From contig JAHEMB010000147.1 of assembly GCA_024643915.1 (NCBI GenBank), forward strand, positions 1-7,511: a DNA stretch of 7,511 bases, written 5' to 3'. The stretch is from Rhodothermaceae bacterium. GTDB lineage: Bacteria > Bacteroidota > Rhodothermia > Rhodothermales > JAHEMB01. The notes under the pieces are model-generated. The model was given only the letters and a program-made list of their open reading frames with translations, was not told the origin of the DNA and did no database searches. Below, in pieces: positions 5,474 to 7,511 of the stretch (within the stretch, counting starts at the first letter, position 1; every line of letters begins with the position of its first letter). Both the position numbers and the translations under genes were made by a program.

Positions 5474-6085
5474 TTAGCCTTTCGCGTTGCGGTAGTTCTT
5501 GGCTACCTCGTCCCAGTTCACCACGTTCCACCAGGCGTCGAGGTAGTCGCCGCGCTTGTTCTGGTACTTGAGGTAGTAAGCATGCTCCCACACGTCCACG
5601 CCTAGAATCGGCGTGTCCCCTTTCATGTAAGGGCTGTCCTGGTTGGGCGTCGAATACACTTTGAGGTTGCCGCTGCCGTCCACCACGAGCCAGCCCCAGC
5701 CACTGCCGAACTGCCCGGAGGCGGCGCTGGAGAGTTTTTCTTTGAAGGCGTCGAAGGAGCCAAACGCGGCATCGATGGCGTGGGCCAAATCGCCGCTCGG
5801 CTTGCCACCGCCATCGGGCGACATGGCGCGCCAGAAGAGGCTGTGGTTGGCATAGCCGCCGCCGTTGTTGCGCACCGCCGTGCGCTTGCCCTCGGGCACC
5901 CTGTCGATGTTGCGCAGGATATCCTCAATGGACTTGTCCGCCCACTCGGTGCCTTCCACGGCGGCGTTGAGCTTGTCCGTATAGCCCTGATGGTGCTTGT
6001 CGTGGTGCACCCGCATCGTTTTCTCGTCGATGCTCGGTTCCAGGGCATCGTAATCGTAGGAGAGATCGGGAAGTTGGAAAGCCAT
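5474..6085 (-). CDS. sodA: Superoxide dismutase, Mn-type (Fe/Mn family)
   Basis: A 203-residue cytoplasmic enzyme converting superoxide to hydrogen peroxide and oxygen. The N-terminal domain has LPDLSYDYDALEPSID and HHDKHHQGY (ligand His27), then GGGYANHSLFW (ligand His81). The C-terminal domain has FGSGWGWLV, TPNQDSP, DVWEHAYYLKYQNKR (ligands Asp164, His168) and the closing AWWNVVNWDEVAKNY. The active-site glutamine appears to come from NQD (Gln149), as in Mn enzymes, rather than from the His81 region as in Fe enzymes; cambialistic activity cannot be ruled out. There is no signal peptide. The ATG at 6083-6085 is fixed by a strong Shine-Dalgarno AAGGAGG four bases upstream; an upstream in-frame start at 6157 would add 24 unrelated residues. 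It ends with its own terminator, so it is probably a single-gene transcript, and it diverges from citrate synthase. Confidence 0.97.
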   Translation of the reverse strand: MAFQLPDLSYDYDALEPSIDEKTMRVHHDKHHQGYTDKLNAAVEGTEWADKSIEDILRNIDRVPEGKRTAVRNNGGGYANHSLFWRAMSPDGGGKPSGDLAHAIDAAFGSFDAFKEKLSSAASGQFGSGWGWLVVDGSGNLKVYSTPNQDSPYMKGDTPILGVDVWEHAYYLKYQNKRGDYLDAWWNVVNWDEVAKNYRNAKG

Positions 6086-6479
6086 ATTTCCTCCTTTCGT
6101 TTCAGGTGATAAAAGGGATCCGGCCGGGAAAACACGGCCAGGAAGCGTATATTGCAACGAGGCGCACGGGGGATATGTTTTCCTGACAACCCGTGCCGAG
6201 CCTCCGGCAATAGGGCCATCTTGCTCATTTTGCGAGAGATAGCGAGCCTCACCCCATTGTTACGTTTTCGTCTCTCGCTGTCAGGGCGCAATGACCGCTC
6301 CGACCCTTTCCGTGCGCGAGCGAAGGCGGCACGGCGCCGGGAGGCGCGACAATTTCGTGAGGAAGCTGTAAAGCCCTTGCCCAAGAACGCCGCATCGTGC
6401 ATCTTCCGAGAACGCGCTGCCGCCCGTTCGTGCCTGATAGCACTTCCCGAACATCCCTGACCCAAGCTGAGACGCCCCG
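6086..6479. promoter_or_regulatory. 394-base divergent intergenic region (sodA / citrate synthase) with several inverted repeats
   Basis: No convincing gene lies here; the open frames are arginine-rich and unlike any protein I know. The region should hold leftward sodA and rightward citrate synthase promoters, but I could not identify convincing -35/-10 pairs. Dyads seen are TCCGGCCG (6119-6126) with CGGCC-A-GGA (6135-6143), GCACGGG (6164-6170) with CCCGTGC (6190-6196), and GCGAGAGA (6232-6239) with TCTCTCGC (6271-6278). The last competes with AGCGAG (6241-6246) / CTCGCT (6274-6279). The first would lie in the sodA leader if transcription starts upstream of it. The others could be operators or leader hairpins. 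The dyads are directly visible; regulatory roles are inferred. Confidence 0.45.
6090..6096 (-). promoter_or_regulatory. Strong ribosome binding site of sodA
   Basis: AAGGAGG on the minus strand, four bases before the sodA ATG, is the only near-perfect Shine-Dalgarno sequence among the genes with a visible start in this window. It decides the start against the longer in-frame option at 6157. Confidence 0.85.
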
Positions 6480-7511
6480 ATGCAAGCTGCCAAAATCTCC
6501 CTCAACGGCCAGGAGTACGAACTCCCCATCACCACCGGCTCCGAAAACGAAGCCGGCATTGACATCAGTTCCCTGCGCAAGCAAAGCGGCGCTATCACCT
6601 ACGATCCCGGCTACGGCAACACGGGCTCGTGCCAGAGTTCAATCACCTTCATCGACGGCGAGAAGGGCATCCTGAGCTACCGGGGGTATCCCATCGAAGT
6701 GTTGGCCGAGCATTCTTCTTTCATCGAGGTCTCGTACCTGCTCATCTTCGGGGAGCTGCCCACGCGCGACGAACTCGACAACTTCCGGCACAAGCTGACC
6801 TATCACAGCTTGCTGCACGAGGACATGAAGAAGTTCTTCGAGGGCTACCCGCCCAGCGCCCACCCGATGACCGTCCTCTCAGCGATGGTGGCCTCCCTCG
6901 GCACCTATTACCCCGAGTCCGGCGCCGCCGAGCAGATCAGCCTCAACATCATCCGGCTGCTGGCAAAGCTCAAGACGCTTGCGGCGTTCTCTTTCAAGAA
7001 ATCCATCGGGCAGGCGTACGTCTACCCGCAAAATCATCTGGGTTATACCGCCGACTTCCTCCACATGATGTTCGCCGTGCCCTCGGAGGACTACGAGGTG
7101 TCGCCGGAGTTGGAGCACGCCCTGGACTTGCTGCTCATCCTCCACGCCGACCACGAGCAGAATTGCAGCACCTCTACCGTGCGCATGGTGGGCAGCAGCG
7201 GCGCCAACCTCTTCGCGTCCATCTCAGCAGGCATCAGTGCCCTCTCCGGTCCGCTCCATGGCGGCGCCAACCAGAAGGTCATTCAAATGCTCGAACAGAT
7301 CCGCGACGCAGGCGGCAACTACCAGAAGTTCGTAGAGAAGGCAAAGGACAAGGACGACCCGTTCCGCCTTTTCGGCTTCGGCCACCGTGTCTACAAAAAC
7401 TTCGATCCGCGCGCCCGCATCATCAAAGGCTCCGTGGACCGCGTGCTCGATGAACTGGGCATCGACGACCCCCTCCTGAACATCGCCCGCCGTCTCGAAG
7501 AGGCCGCCCTG
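6480..7511 (+). CDS. gltA: Citrate synthase (type II), cut by right window edge
   Basis: The 344 visible codons encode most of a citrate synthase, which condenses acetyl-CoA with oxaloacetate at the entry to the TCA cycle. The N-terminal beta-rich extension (residues 1-45) and GSCQSSITFIDGEKGILSYRGYPIEVLAE (49-77) are typical of the type II, GltA-like hexameric enzymes of about 430 residues. LHADHEQNCSTSTVR (221-235) precedes the active-site GPLHGGAN with His260, and FGFGHRVYK carries His302. The third catalytic residue, an Asp expected about 55 residues further on, lies outside the window. The ATG at 6480 matches the usual start; no Shine-Dalgarno sequence is seen. The window ends at a codon boundary with the frame open. 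It diverges from sodA across a long, structured intergenic region. Regulation by NADH, known in some type II enzymes, cannot be judged here. A methylcitrate synthase is less likely given the N-terminal extension. Confidence 0.95.
   Translation, partial: MQAAKISLNGQEYELPITTGSENEAGIDISSLRKQSGAITYDPGYGNTGSCQSSITFIDGEKGILSYRGYPIEVLAEHSSFIEVSYLLIFGELPTRDELDNFRHKLTYHSLLHEDMKKFFEGYPPSAHPMTVLSAMVASLGTYYPESGAAEQISLNIIRLLAKLKTLAAFSFKKSIGQAYVYPQNHLGYTADFLHMMFAVPSEDYEVSPELEHALDLLLILHADHEQNCSTSTVRMVGSSGANLFASISAGISALSGPLHGGANQKVIQMLEQIRDAGGNYQKFVEKAKDKDDPFRLFGFGHRVYKNFDPRARIIKGSVDRVLDELGIDDPLLNIARRLEEAAL

Noticed and set aside
6086..6157. Longer superoxide dismutase starting at 6157
   Set aside because: The strong Shine-Dalgarno sequence and the conserved N-terminus place the start at 6085. 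The extension includes the ribosome binding site and does not look like a signal peptide.
6152..6460. 102-residue plus-strand open frame in the sodA/citrate synthase gap
   Set aside because: It is arginine- and alanine-rich with no motif, and looks like a chance frame in GC-rich intergenic DNA.
6249..6598. Minus-strand open frames overlapping the citrate synthase start
   Set aside because: They are largely antisense to the conserved citrate synthase N-terminus, without recognisable domains.
1..7511. CRISPR arrays, tRNA or rRNA genes, transposases, toxin-antitoxin or defence genes
   Set aside because: I found no regularly spaced repeats, no tRNA-like arms with a GTTCRA loop in the gaps, and no such protein signatures. 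All well-supported frames are housekeeping enzymes.

Overview
The window is GC-rich bacterial chromosome carrying nine recognisable protein genes and no mobile element, CRISPR array or RNA gene that I can support. The organism is probably Bacteroidota-like, perhaps a relative of the Rhodothermia. This is an inference from the style of the PolA N-terminus and the type II citrate synthase, and from the absence of clear Shine-Dalgarno sequences before every gene except superoxide dismutase. It would need a database search to confirm.

Left block, all on the minus strand: formyltetrahydrofolate deformylase (purU), a Nudix hydrolase, and the 5' part of DNA polymerase I (polA), which runs off the left edge. 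The Nudix stop lies inside the start of polA (23-base overlap), so these two are probably translationally coupled. A 67-base nested inverted repeat lies between purU and the Nudix gene.

Middle block: a 72-base divergent gap separates purU from two plus-strand genes, an RmlC-like cupin sugar epimerase homologue and a HAD-family phosphatase. The HAD gene ends tail to tail with a minus-strand L,D-transpeptidase, and the two stop codons overlap in the four bases TTAG.

Right block: three minus-strand genes, Mn-type superoxide dismutase, a Sfp-type phosphopantetheinyl transferase and the exported L,D-transpeptidase. A strong intrinsic terminator follows the dismutase and ends only 15 bases before the transferase start. 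A 394-base divergent intergenic region with several inverted repeats then separates the dismutase from a citrate synthase gene that runs off the right edge.

The content is mostly housekeeping: DNA replication and repair, nucleotide-pool and one-carbon metabolism, cell-wall cross-linking, carrier-protein activation, superoxide defence and entry to the TCA cycle. I do not see an obvious new multi-gene system. The best second looks are the nested palindrome, the Nudix/polA overlap, the leaderless-looking starts of two genes, and the structured sod/gltA intergenic region.
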